Assembly (NCBI RefSeq): GCF_029633865.1 | Contig: NC_079223.1 | Location: forward strand, 39,696,706-39,760,705 | Direction: 5' to 3' | Length of the DNA: 64,000 nucleotides | DNA from: Lampris incognitus | Taxonomy: Eukaryota > Chordata > Actinopteri > Lampriformes > Lampridae | Part shown: one piece after another, positions 25,801 through 40,958 of the stretch | Position numbering within the stretch: position 1 is the first letter of the stretch | Layout: each line of letters begins with the position of its first letter | Program-made: the position numbers and the translations under genes | Notes under the pieces: model-generated | What the model saw: only the letters and a program-made list of their open reading frames with translations | Database searches by the model: none | What the model was told of the DNA's origin: nothing

Positions 25801-26379
25801 GTTTCACCTCTTAACCTCGCCGGTGCTTTTGTAAGAGCAGAACCACGGATAACTTCTTTTATTAAGATTTCCGAGTTTCTTATAACGACGTTAAGGATCT
25901 TAAGCAGCTGGCTAACCCAGTTGTAGCTTCTTCCGCCGGTGCTCAGCGCAAGCTGCGGACAGCACTGTGGAGGAGACTTGCTAACTAGCGAGCAAGTTAG
26001 CTTCACTACGCTTGCCCCTATGCACTAGAGCCGATCAGTTGTAGCTAGCTAGCTGGCTGGCTGGCTGACTAACCGCGGCTCACCCCGACATACAGCCAGT
26101 TACCAATTAGCTTGTACCGTTCTCCAATATAGCTAACGCTGCATTACACGCATCAAATATTTCTGTGTATAACTAGCCGCCACGGCTAACGTTAGCACGT
26201 CACACTGGGAGCACAGACGTCCATTATTTCCAGCACACGCAAAGCTCCCCCCTTTTCATTCGGCCTCAAATCTCTTGTCTCACCGTGTGTTCGTGTTCGT
26301 CCGCGACGATAGATGACAACAACGAAGCCGTTATGAGGAGTGACACCGCGACTGCAACCTTCCACCGGGAAGACCCCAT
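16858..26379 (-). CDS. tm9sf3: transmembrane 9 superfamily member 3 (nonaspanin)
   Basis: Nine-pass endomembrane (Golgi/endosome) protein. Coding exons from the start: 26284-26379, 25089-25284, 24763-24885, 23579-23739, 23279-23356, 21935-22066, 21532-21698, 21000-21094, 20705-20835, 20156-20295, 19280-19348, 19021-19167, 18611-18694, 18398-18474, 16858-16925. They join to 587 codons; human TM9SF3 is about 589. Residues 1 to about 26 are a signal peptide ([20 protein letters not shown]). A lumenal domain follows to about residue 220 ([40 protein letters not shown]). The rest is nine membrane segments, e.g. [15 protein letters not shown] and [16 protein letters not shown]. It ends in [11 protein letters not shown], with a KxD/E-type C-terminal signal known for Golgi retention of TM9 proteins. 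The MGSS start was taken over an upstream ATG because it begins the signal peptide. Confidence 0.97.
16951..18035 (-). mobile_element. Penelope-like retroelement fragment with GIY-YIG region
   Basis: The minus strand from about 17910 to 17700 reads as the GIY-YIG endonuclease part of a Penelope-like element ([20 protein letters not shown], then [20 protein letters not shown] and GVKEAIYVK). The left end, 16951-17110, carries the terminal sequence also seen at 12257, 31525 and 49605. It is split by a family B SINE at 17133-17579. Broken relic in the last tm9sf3 intron. Confidence 0.8.
17133..17579 (-). repeat. SINE family B inserted in the Penelope-like fragment
   Basis: Full-length minus-strand family B copy. 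It is flanked by an imperfect 15-bp duplication (attaactagagcttt at 17118-17132, attaactacagtttt at 17580-17594), so it landed inside the older Penelope-like relic. The nesting gives the relative order of the two insertions. Confidence 0.88.
18066..18196 (+). repeat. SINE family A, 5'-truncated
   Basis: Only the 3' third of family A is present, from GGCCCTGTGATGGCCTGG through GATAAGCGGTTTCG to the (ATGG)n tail. 5' truncation with an intact tail is what LINE-driven retroposition leaves. Confidence 0.82.
18307..18368. repeat. short perfect hairpin in tm9sf3 intron 14
   Basis: Two 25-nt arms (18307-18331 and 18344-18368) around a 12-nt loop. If transcribed from the plus strand the stem pairs throughout, two pairs being G-U. 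It starts with TAGGGCTATT and ends with the complement, and has TA at both ends, so it may be a tiny mariner-type MITE. It lies 29 bp downstream of the exon 14 donor in the sense of tm9sf3. Confidence 0.7.
19656..19996 (-). repeat. SINE family A2, second copy
   Basis: Same organisation as 1427-1755: minus-strand tRNA-like head (B box GGTTCGAACCC at about 19930), shared body, and a CAATGACAAAATAAAGTGG-type 3' end at 19660. It lies in the tm9sf3 intron between exons 19280-19348 and 20156-20295. Confidence 0.78.
22067..23278 (-). other. tm9sf3 intron 5 (and introns 3 and 4 beside it)
   Basis: The stretch 22067-23278 is AT-rich intron. I see only a short (CCAT)n scrap of a family A tail at 22340-22375. 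Introns 23740-24762 and 23357-23578 hold no repeat or gene that I recognise. Confidence 0.5.
25285..26283 (-). other. tm9sf3 intron 1
   Basis: About 1 kb with many GCTAGCTAAC-like short motifs (25890-26200) and no repeat family or exon that I can recognise. The CpG content rises towards exon 1, which fits a promoter-proximal intron. Confidence 0.5.
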
Positions 26380-26700
26380 TGTTTTCTGTAAAAGTGTGCA
26401 GAATGATTCGGGGGGGGGTGTTAGCTTCGAAGGGCTAGCCCACCTTCTTCCTGGTTGTGACAGAGGCAGTTTTTTAGGGGGATGCTGTCGTACGCATGCT
26501 CTCGTTCGTGAAAAGCGTCGCGGCCGCTCATCGCGCACGCCTGGGATTGGCCGACATTTGTCACGTGGATTCACTTCGCCACTCGCGCTAGAGAGCGGGG
26601 GAGAAAGCGGTGAGCAGCGGCAACGGCGTCTCCGCACGTCGTCCGCAACCTTCAGCCACGTCATCTGACTGCCAAATCGAGTTGCGCCTCACCCTTGACA
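26380..26700 (-). promoter_or_regulatory. tm9sf3: tm9sf3 promoter region
   Basis: CpG-rich sequence directly upstream of the signal-peptide ATG. It has an inverted CCAAT (ATTGG at 26546-26550) and an E-box TCACGTGG at 26561-26568, with GCGCACGC and GCGGCCGC nearby. The E-box resembles the core of CLEAR elements found at lysosome/endosome genes; that link is speculative. A short family A tail scrap (CCATCCATCC) follows at 26741-26795. Confidence 0.55.
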
Positions 26701-27536
26701 CGGGCTTTTCACGCGAACACGACCGGGAAGTTCAAGAAATCCATCCATCCACTGTCCAAACCCGTTTATCCCGCTCTCAGGGTCGCTTCTTAGTTGGAGA
26801 GATACGCGATTGAAATCGATGCCTCCGAGCGGGCTCGAAACATTACGGGAATAACTTTTAACGTTGTTGTGTGGCGCATTCACCTGGCCCCCAGCTCTAG
26901 ACTTTGTCTATGGGCTTAACGATGTCTTTGCTTGATTGGAGACCGTAGGCGGTGTTCTTGAACTTAAGAATTGCTGCGTTACGAATTTATAAACGGTGGG
27001 CATGCGTCACATAAGGCAATTAAACAGCATAGACCCCGGTTGAAGTGCGTGCCTCTGCAAAACCATTAATTCCAGTGCATCCGCGCACCGCCTAGTGGTC
27101 ACACCTCACCTCTCTTCCACCGGTGACTGGTTGTAAAACTTGGTGACCCCCCCCCCCACGGCTTCCTGAGCATCGAAGGATCTGTGTTGTTTCTAGTTAA
27201 TATTAACAGGAGTGGTTGAATGATGACGATTGAAACAAAGCAAACGACTCACCGCCCCCACCCGCCGCGTTCTGCCTTCAGAAACACCGGGGCCGTCTGA
27301 ACCGTCTGTGATTGTAAAGCTTTACAGCGTAGCTTGCCAAAAGGTGCAGCAACAGCGCCGAACAACCGAGGGCACTCAGAGACAGCAATGTCGGAAAATC
27401 AACTGTAGCTCATTCTTTTCTTTTTGGTAGTCTTGCTTGCTTTGGTTTGCTGTTGTCATAAGCATTCCCGAATGATAAAAGCCAGTATTCAACGAGAATT
27501 ACAGGTTGCACCTTTTTTTCTGCTACATTTACATAG

Positions 27537-27694
27537 TGTAGCGAATTCGGGGGGACAACGCAACCACAGGAACTGCCGCGGCCGGGAAGCGAACCCGTAT
27601 CGCCCGCACCGCAGGAGATATCGCTAACCGCTCGACTAAAGGGTCAAACTCGCGAGCCAGCGGCCAGCGTGTCTTCCTATCCATGCACGTTACA
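27537..27694 (-). repeat. LTR-like single copy with tRNA-like core
   Basis: A 158-bp unit bounded by TGTAAC... and ...GCTACA on the minus strand. Its middle has GACCCTTTAG, CGAGCGGTTAGCGAT and a GGGTTCG B-box-like segment. The first two are shared with the terminal repeats of the miniature element at 44708-45080. No clear target duplication. It looks like a solo terminal repeat of a related family; a tRNA-derived SINE is the alternative. Confidence 0.5.
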
Positions 27695-27930
27695 ATATAT
27701 TTACATTTTTGCACATAACTCAACTATTCTTAATTTGTAGCTGTTCTGAATTTTATGATTAATAATAATAACTTTATTTTTAAAGCACTTTTCTAAAAAA
27801 AATGTTACAAAGTGCTTTACAAGGAAATAAAACCAGACAAGGCAAGAATAAGAGTAAGACCAAACAAGTAAGAGTAAAAATAAAAACAGTATAAATAAAC
27901 AGTATTTTTAGTGGTCATTTGTTTTTCTTT

Positions 27931-28258
27931 GGCTTCACAGCAAGAAGGTCCTGGGTTCGAACCCCGAGCCTTGGGGGTCATCCCAGGTCATCCACTGTGT
28001 GGAGTTTGCATGTTCTCCTCGTGTCTGCGTGGGTTTCCTCCGGGTGCTCCGGTTTACTCCCACAGTCCAAAAGACATGTAGGTCAGGTGAATCGGCCACG
28101 GTAAATTGTCCCTAGGTGCGAATGTGTCAGCCCTGTGATGGACTGGCGGCCTGTCCAGAGAGTCTCCCCGCCTGCCGGCCAGTAACTGCTCGGAAGGGCT
28201 CCAGCATTCCACAACCCTGACTGGGATAAGCGGCTTGGATAATGAATGGATGGATGGA
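27931..28258 (+). repeat. SINE family A inside the L2-like LINE
   Basis: Plus-strand copy with B box GGGTTCGAACCC, body, GATAAGCGGCTTGG and (ATGG)n tail at 28245-28258. The CA tract is absent here. The A-box end is eroded. Confidence 0.82.
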
Positions 28259-29109
28259 AATATCAAACATTTGTAAAAGCTTTCATAAAAAGAGACGTTT
28301 TAAGACGAGATTTAAAAGAAGCTAGAGACTTCGTTTGTCTTAGTTCAACAGGAAGAGAGTTCCATAGTGTGAAGGCTCTAACAGCAAAAGCCCGATCACC
28401 CTTTGTGAAAAAACGAAACCTTGAAATAAGCAGCAGGGCCCCATCTGTGGATCTTGATGGTCGAGGGGGCATATGCCAGGTCAATAAATCAGAAATGTAT
28501 ATAGAAGCAAGATCATTTAACGTCTTAAAAGTGAGCAATAAAATTTTAAAATCAGTTCAAAATATCACAGGGAGCAAGTGTAGGGAGGCAAGCACAGGAG
28601 CAATATGGTCATGCCTCTTTGTCCTGATAATGAGCTGAGCAGTGGTGTTTTGTACCAACTGCAGTCGGTGGAGGGAGCCCTTGCTGATACCAGAATAAAG
28701 TGCATTACAATGGCCAAGCTGCAACTTTTTGCAGATTGGCAATTAATAAAAATGACCTAATTTTGGAGATTAGCTTGAGCTGGAGAAACATGCAGGACAT
28801 GTTTTTTCTGCATGGAGGACATGCAGGTGGCTTGGGTGACAGAGGAAGATGCAGAGGACAGGAAGAAATTGAAACAGGAGCAGCTGAAATTAGTAGTAGC
28901 AGCAGCAGCAGCAGCAGCAGTAGTAGCTTGAGCTGTAGAAAGCATGACTGAATAACATGTTTGATTTGATTATCAAAACCGAGGTTAGCATCGAACATTA
29001 CTCCAAGATTCCTGGCGGCCTGCATAAGATTACCTGACAGACCACCAAGATAAGTAAAAAAAAAAAGGCTGATGGAATTTTCAGGATCGAACAGAATGAC
29101 CTCAGACTT

Positions 29110-29230
29110 CCATCCATCCACCCATTATACAAATTGCCTATCCTGCTCTCAGGGTTGCTGGAGCCTATCCCAGCAGTCATTGGGTGGCAAGTAGAGAGAC
29201 ACCCTGGAAAGGCCACCAAGTCATTACAGG

Positions 29231-29272
<42 letters not shown>

Positions 29273-29501
29273 AAACCTAGGGACAATTCAGAACGGCCGA
29301 TTCACCTGACCTACATGTCTTTGGACTGTGGGAGGAAACTGGAGCACCCGGACCCGGAGGAAACCCACGCAGACACAGGGAGAGCATGCAAACTCCACAC
29401 AGGGGATGACCCCCCCCCCTCGGTTGAACTACCCCGGGGCTTGAACCCAGGACCTTCTTGCTGTGAGGCAATTGCGCTAACCACTGCGCCACTGTGCTGC
29501 C
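29110..29501 (-). repeat. SINE family A inside the L2-like LINE, complete
   Basis: Minus-strand copy with (CCAT)n at its left, (AC)n at 29234-29270 and the tRNA-like head at right. Exact 13-bp duplication tgacctcagactt at 29097-29109 and 29502-29514, so the site was LINE sequence when it landed. Confidence 0.9.
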
Positions 29502-30381
29502 TGACCTCAGACTTATCATTAAATTTGAGAAAATATTCAGACATCCAGGATTTAATGTCGGAGAGGCAAGTTGTGAGATTTGCTAGCACTCTAGGATCTG
29601 TGGTACTGGTATGTTATAACTGAGTGTCGTCAGCATAAAAATGGTAGCGCACATCGTGACTTTGAATGACTTGGCCAAGGGGCAGCATGTATATAGAAAA
29701 GAGAAGGGGGCCAAGAACCGAGCCTTGAGGGACACAACTCAACTGAGCCACCAAGGAGTTAGAGCTACCCAGAAAAACTTCTGTTGGTGAGGTAAGAGTG
29801 TAATAAGCTAAGAGTTGAGCCCTTGATGCCAACCCAAGTCTCTAAGCGATGTAAGAGGATGTTGTGATCAACTGTGTCAAAGGCACAGTTGAAGTTTATT
29901 AACAGCATTTTGGTTGAAGACTTTTGTCGAGACCTTTGCTGTCATGATCTGAAATAAATGTATTTCGAGCACATTTTGTCACCTAAAATACCTTTTATAC
30001 CCACCTTTCATATTTTTCATATATAGAGAATCTTCAGTCTTTCTGTGACCTTTATGACCAAAATGTCACATGGTTTTCTGTTTTGGAGTTGCTTAGCTTG
30101 CAGCTTTATAGGACAGACTAGTAATGGATTGATTTCTTATTGATGGGGTTTCCATGTATTAACTCCAATAACAGTGTACGGATTTTAAAAAAGTGAGGTT
30201 TAAAAATGCTTGCAATGACATTCTCTGGTTAAAAGTCAAAAAAGAAATGTGATTCCTTTATGAGAATCCTTACGTATATGTCATATACATAGGTATATGT
30301 CATATATATTTCAGCTATTGGATGCATTTTCCTGAGATGTTACCCTCTTGTATTTTCAGGCTGCATATCCAGTAACATAGA

Positions 30382-30500
30382 TGTCAAGTCAAGTCAATTT
30401 GATCTGTATAGCCCAATATCACAAATTTGCCTCAGTGGGCTTAACAGCAACACAACATCCTGTCCTTAGACCCTCTTATCGGATAAGGAAAAGAGGTGAT
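30382..30500 (+). repeat. dispersed repeat sharing 3'-end sequence with 43083-43200
   Basis: GTCAAGTCAATTTGATCTGTATAGCCCAATATCACAAAT and the following ACAGCAACACAACATCCTGTC recur near 43083-43200. A shorter match starts at 37935 (GGTCAAGTCAAGTTGC). This is a common fish repeat end, probably LINE-derived; I cannot assign the family. Confidence 0.6.
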
Positions 30501-30746
30501 TATAATTTTACAATAATGTCCATTAAAGACAAAGAAATGGGGGGAACATTTGAATTTCAAGTTTAATGAGATGCATTCAGTGCTGTGTCCTTCCCTGGAA
30601 TCTGATCAGTATTCCTCCAGAGACATCCGTCCTGCATTACAATGACTGCACAAACTGCCTGTTGAGGAAATGACAAGACATTTTGTTAAACTGTACTAAA
30701 GTTTGCAAGCAACAGATTTCCCAGCAACAGACCTAGTCAAGATATC

Positions 30747-36557
<5,811 letters not shown>

Positions 36558-38151
36558 GATCAGATGGGGGGTCAGTCACTCGTTTCCTCAACATGATATG
36601 ACAAGTTAAGTACTGATGTACTATCTTATACCAAGTCGGGCTCACCTTGAGATAGGTTTTATAATAAACTGAGTTGTACAGTAGTTTACTTAGTTGTTGA
36701 TTAACAAGAGCTTTCGAGGGTTATTAAAAAGTGGTTTGTTGAGGAAATGAGGTCGCGGCGCTGGCTAGTTTATTAAGGTCGCACCGACGTCGCTTGGGTC
36801 CGAGGTCCGTTGCCCGAACGCCGCGCTAAGGCCGACGCTACCTTAAAACCGCAGCGAACATTGATCAGTATTGTTAACCCGTGTCTGAACCGCCTTTAAA
36901 ATGTCAACACATTCTGTATACTGCCATTTTCTTAAGGGTCATTAAACCTCTAAATTAAAGCAACTTAATTTCATTTTAAACCCCAAATCTACTTTGCACG
37001 AAGAAACAACCCGTCATTCATCACAAACTTTGTGACTATCTGGGTTTTTCCTCTTCACAGTGCAGAAAGATTGTAACCAGTGGACAACACTCGTTTTTAT
37101 AAACCTGTTTATAACTTCCGGGTCAAACATGACCCTAAAACACTCTTAGTACCCTAGTGGTGTACAGCTTTCATGGAAATATGAACACAAAAAAAAAATT
37201 GTTTCACTTTTTCTAACGTCGGGGTCACTCTGGGAAAAGTCATCAAATTTCAGGTTGAAAAAAAGATAATTTACCTGAAGCAAAAACCTGTTTATAGACC
37301 CGATTTTAACCTCTTAGTACCCTAGTGGTGTACAGCTTTCATGTAAAGAGAAAAAGTTTCTCTTTTTCTGATGTTGGGGCCACTAGGAAAAGTCAAATTT
37401 CAGGTTGAAAAAAATATCATTTAGAGTCCTTTCTCTGCTGTTAAACACTGTTATGGGTCATTGTTTTGACCCGTAGACAACAGAAGAGTTAATTAGCCCG
37501 ACAAACTAAACCAAACACACATGCAGCCCAATGCTCACAAGACTACTTAACGGTTTTTGACTTGGGAACATATGCACACAGGTACCATTATATTTGACGT
37601 AACAGAGAAGATTTGCCTAAAAGCAAGTCAATACCTGAATGACTGCTTTAGGGAATGCAAATTTGTAAAATGACATTTATGACACTTATTTCCTTCATAT
37701 ATTTGTTTATTTTTTCTTTTGCTCAAGCACAGATCAGTAGTTATACCTTGTCATTGCAGCCCCTCAAATTATACATTGCACATCACAAATTTTGAAATCC
37801 GCTTGCTCACACTCGTCTTTGAAAGTATTGTTGCACTGAATGTGGTGCGAAACATCCGGGAGCTTGTACAATGAATGTAAAAAAAAAAATGCAGAAAATA
37901 TTCATACACGCATCAATAAATGTGAAGCTGCAGGGTCAAGTCAAGTTGCATTTTATATAACGCTTTTCTAGCTGCAACAGCTACTCAAAGTAGCACTAGA
38001 ATATTGCATATATATATAAACCTACAATGAGAAGAAATTTGAATTACATTTTTGGGCATTTCAGTATTCCAGAGATCTAGTATTCCAACACTCACAGAAA
38101 ACCAGTTTTCTTTTTAATTTATTTAGAAGGCTAGAGTGGACAAGAGATAAT
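36558..38151. other. spacer between mocos 3' end and abhd12-like 5' end
   Basis: CpG-rich sequence up to about 36860 probably holds the abhd12-like promoter. A diverged direct repeat lies at 37103-37429. A scrap of dispersed repeat starts at 37935. The mocos 3' UTR should run down from 38151. I see no other gene. Confidence 0.55.
37103..37429. repeat. diverged tandem duplication, two units
   Basis: Unit 1 (37103-37286) and unit 2 (37287-37429) both start CCTGTTTATA, share TCTTAGTACCCTAGTGGTGT and ACAGCTTTCATG, then CTTTTTCT, GGGGYCACT and AAATTTCAGGTTGAAAAAAA. Unit 2 is about 40 bp shorter. Function unknown. Confidence 0.85.
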
Positions 38152-40882
38152 TTAGCAAGAATTATCTGCCACTGGCTGTATAACAGAACCAACAGAGAGA
38201 GTCATGGCCTCAAATGAGTTCTCTTGAAAATGATGGTTCAGGTACACACCGAAGGTCACCTAGGCATTCATAAAAGCAGAAAAAGACAGAGTTAGCACTC
38301 TTTTCATGGACACAAACTTCACCAACACACACACAAACAAAAGACTGCATGCACATGTACAGGCACACAACCTCTACCTTGGTGCAGCAGTAATCATTTT
38401 GGCTAACCTTCCCAGTGCGACAGGCAGAAAGAGACAACAGCAGTTCTTTGGTCTTCCTCCCTGTGCCCTGGTCAACCCCAATCATTTGGCATCTTTCACA
38501 TCGACCTGCAACCTTCGGGTTATTTTCAGGAAAAATCCATTAATTTTTGAAACCATATTTGTTTTCAATGCTTTTGATCTTGTCGATTGCTTATCTCAAA
38601 CAAAGTGTGACCTCACCTGGAATCGAGTGTTCCCAACAATCAGATCTGACCAATTGTCTTCATCAAATGGCTCCACACCGGTGACGACTAAATTGGCTCT
38701 AAAGCGACTTATGAGCTTGTCTGTGTCAAGAAGCTGATGGTCATTAGAACATTCCTCTCTGTTTCTTGGCGTTGGGGGGGAAAAACAAACAGCGGTGACA
38801 GTGAAAGTTAAATCCGTTAAGTTCATTTGATCACAGACCTGATCTGCTCTGAGCATTCAGGCATCAATGTGCATTGAGGTTTTTCAGTAGAACGTCACAT
38901 CTTGACGAAATACACATACCTGCTGCTCATATGTTTCTGAATGAACTCCACACTGGTGCGGTTGATCATGAGATACTGAGCTTCATTGACCAAGGACAGG
39001 GCAGTGGATGTGGCCCCTGTCAAAGAAAAAAAGTGTTTTTTAATATATCTTAGTCATCTGTACCACTTCCTGGTTTAAATGGCCTCCATCCTCAAGCAGC
39101 ATGCAAGTTAAGCGCCACCGCAATACAATGGGTGGCAATGTCACAAAATGCCGACATGTAAAATCAATATGATGGTTTGTATTACAGTATAGATATCATT
39201 CCAGACAGATTAATGCCTAGAAAACCAATGTAAATTTTAGGCTCTGAGTGCAGAGCCGAATAACCCTTGATTGCAACATCACATTAGCAAAAGAGCGCAA
39301 GAGGCAAACCCACAAACAGTATGTCATATATCCATCCATTATCCAAACTGCTTATCTTGCTCTCAGGGTCATGGGGATGCAGGCGGGGAGACACCCTGGA
39401 CAGGCCGCCAGACCATCACAGGGCCCACACACACACACATACTATAGGGACAATTTAGTACGGCGGATTCACCTGACCTACATGTCTTTGGACTGGGGGA
39501 GGAAACCAGAGGACCAGGAGAAAACCCACCCAGACACGGCAAGAACAAGCAAACTCCACACAGAGGATGACCCGGGACGACCCCCAAGGTTGGACTAACC
39601 CGGGGTTCAAACCCAGGATCTTCTTGCTGTGAGGCGACCGCGCTAACCACTACGCCACCGTGCTGCCCTCAAGTGTTAGCTTTTACAAGGAAATTCTACC
39701 CAAAGGACAGATCTGTTAAGTGCTCATGACTTATGAGCATATTTTGAATACTGCAGGGAAGTAAGTATGTCATATATATTTCTGTCAAATTGGAAAGGTC
39801 ATGTGTGACAGACAGGTCCCAGATAGAGATAAGGGCCGCATTTTTGCCATGGCCCTTGTCTCTTCCAACGTGTTATGTATACCTCCATCCGGCTTCCTTT
39901 TCATGTCTCTGATAAAATGCGGACTTTGCCTGATGAGGCGGCAGGGCTCTCCAAGGAACTCTGAGAGCCACGCGGCGGCTTCATCCCCGCAGTCGACGGT
40001 CTGCACCCTGTGGGAAGGAGGAGGATGGTGCTCAGGGAGTCCCTGAGGACTGCAGGCTTCCCCACGTTTGATACTTCTGACAGTGTCTGCTATTTAGTGC
40101 TACATCTAATCCCAGAGACATGGAGCGAGTAGCTTTTCTTTTAACTTGTGTCCTGTCCTGTCATACTGATGTCTGTCCAGGCTGATCCAGAATATATTGT
40201 TTATTTCGGGACAGAAAATGTGAGATATTAGGTATTTGATATGCATTAAAGAGGCAAGGCCTTTCACCTGCCAGACTGTATTAAAATTACAAAGCTAAAT
40301 CAACTGAGCAAAGCACAATATGCTTATACAAGCTAAACTGCAGAGTGCAAGTGATATGACACAGTATATCCTGAAGCTTCAAATTTGTTATTCAGTTCTT
40401 TTTCTGAAAATGCCAACTCACCTGTCACCGCAGATCCTACTTTGACACAACTCTTGGCTGGTGTGCAGCTGAGTATTGTTTTCTAGGGGAACTGAAATGG
40501 TATCCATCCCTGCGGGGGGAGGGGGAGGAGGCTCCATCAGGGATCAATTATGGCAGAAAATATATTTGACTTTGGTAAAGGGCTTCATTTATCAGCAAAA
40601 GAATGTTGATACACTTTCACACCTGGTGTTTGCAGAAGCAATTTGTTTGAGTCCAGGCGGACTTGTGGGTGAATAAGGCATAAGCGTGGCTCTCTCTTCT
40701 GACTAAGGCACACTCCATTTCCATTCACTACCATCCAACCTCTGTCATACAAAAGACCCAAAGGTCCTACTGGCCAGTCATGGACCTGCATGAACAACCT
40801 CACAATTTAAATGTAACAACGAGAGCAAGAGAGACAGAGAGAGAGACAGAGAGACAGACAGACAGAGACAGACAGATAGAGT

Positions 40883-40916
<34 letters not shown>

Positions 40917-40921
40917 GAGGT

Positions 40922-40958
<37 letters not shown>

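Larger units (their letters stand above)
27760..29945 (-). mobile_element. L2-like LINE, 5'-truncated reverse-transcriptase half, split by two SINEs
   Basis: On the minus strand: reverse transcriptase residues SVLGPLLFSIYMLPLG and FYADDTQL (29630-29770), then GVMFDANLGFDNQIKH (about 28990), HCNALYSGISKGSLHRLQLV (about 28700), and the C-terminal FTLWNSLPVELRQTKSLASF (about 28330). The 3' tail is AAAGTGCTTTAAAAATAAAG followed by (TTA)n at 27760-27800, as in fish L2 elements. Family A SINEs at 27931-28258 and 29110-29501 interrupt it, and an (AGC/AGT)n stretch lies at 28893-28925. Broken. It lies in the spacer between tm9sf3 and the abhd12-like gene. Confidence 0.85.

Noticed and set aside
26285-26668. 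127-aa plus-strand ORF
   Set aside because: Antisense of tm9sf3 exon 1 and its CpG-rich promoter; long ORFs are common in such sequence.
28893-28925. Polyglutamine/polyserine-coding repeat of a gene
   Set aside because: The AGC/AGT run lies inside a decayed L2-like LINE, not in a host exon.
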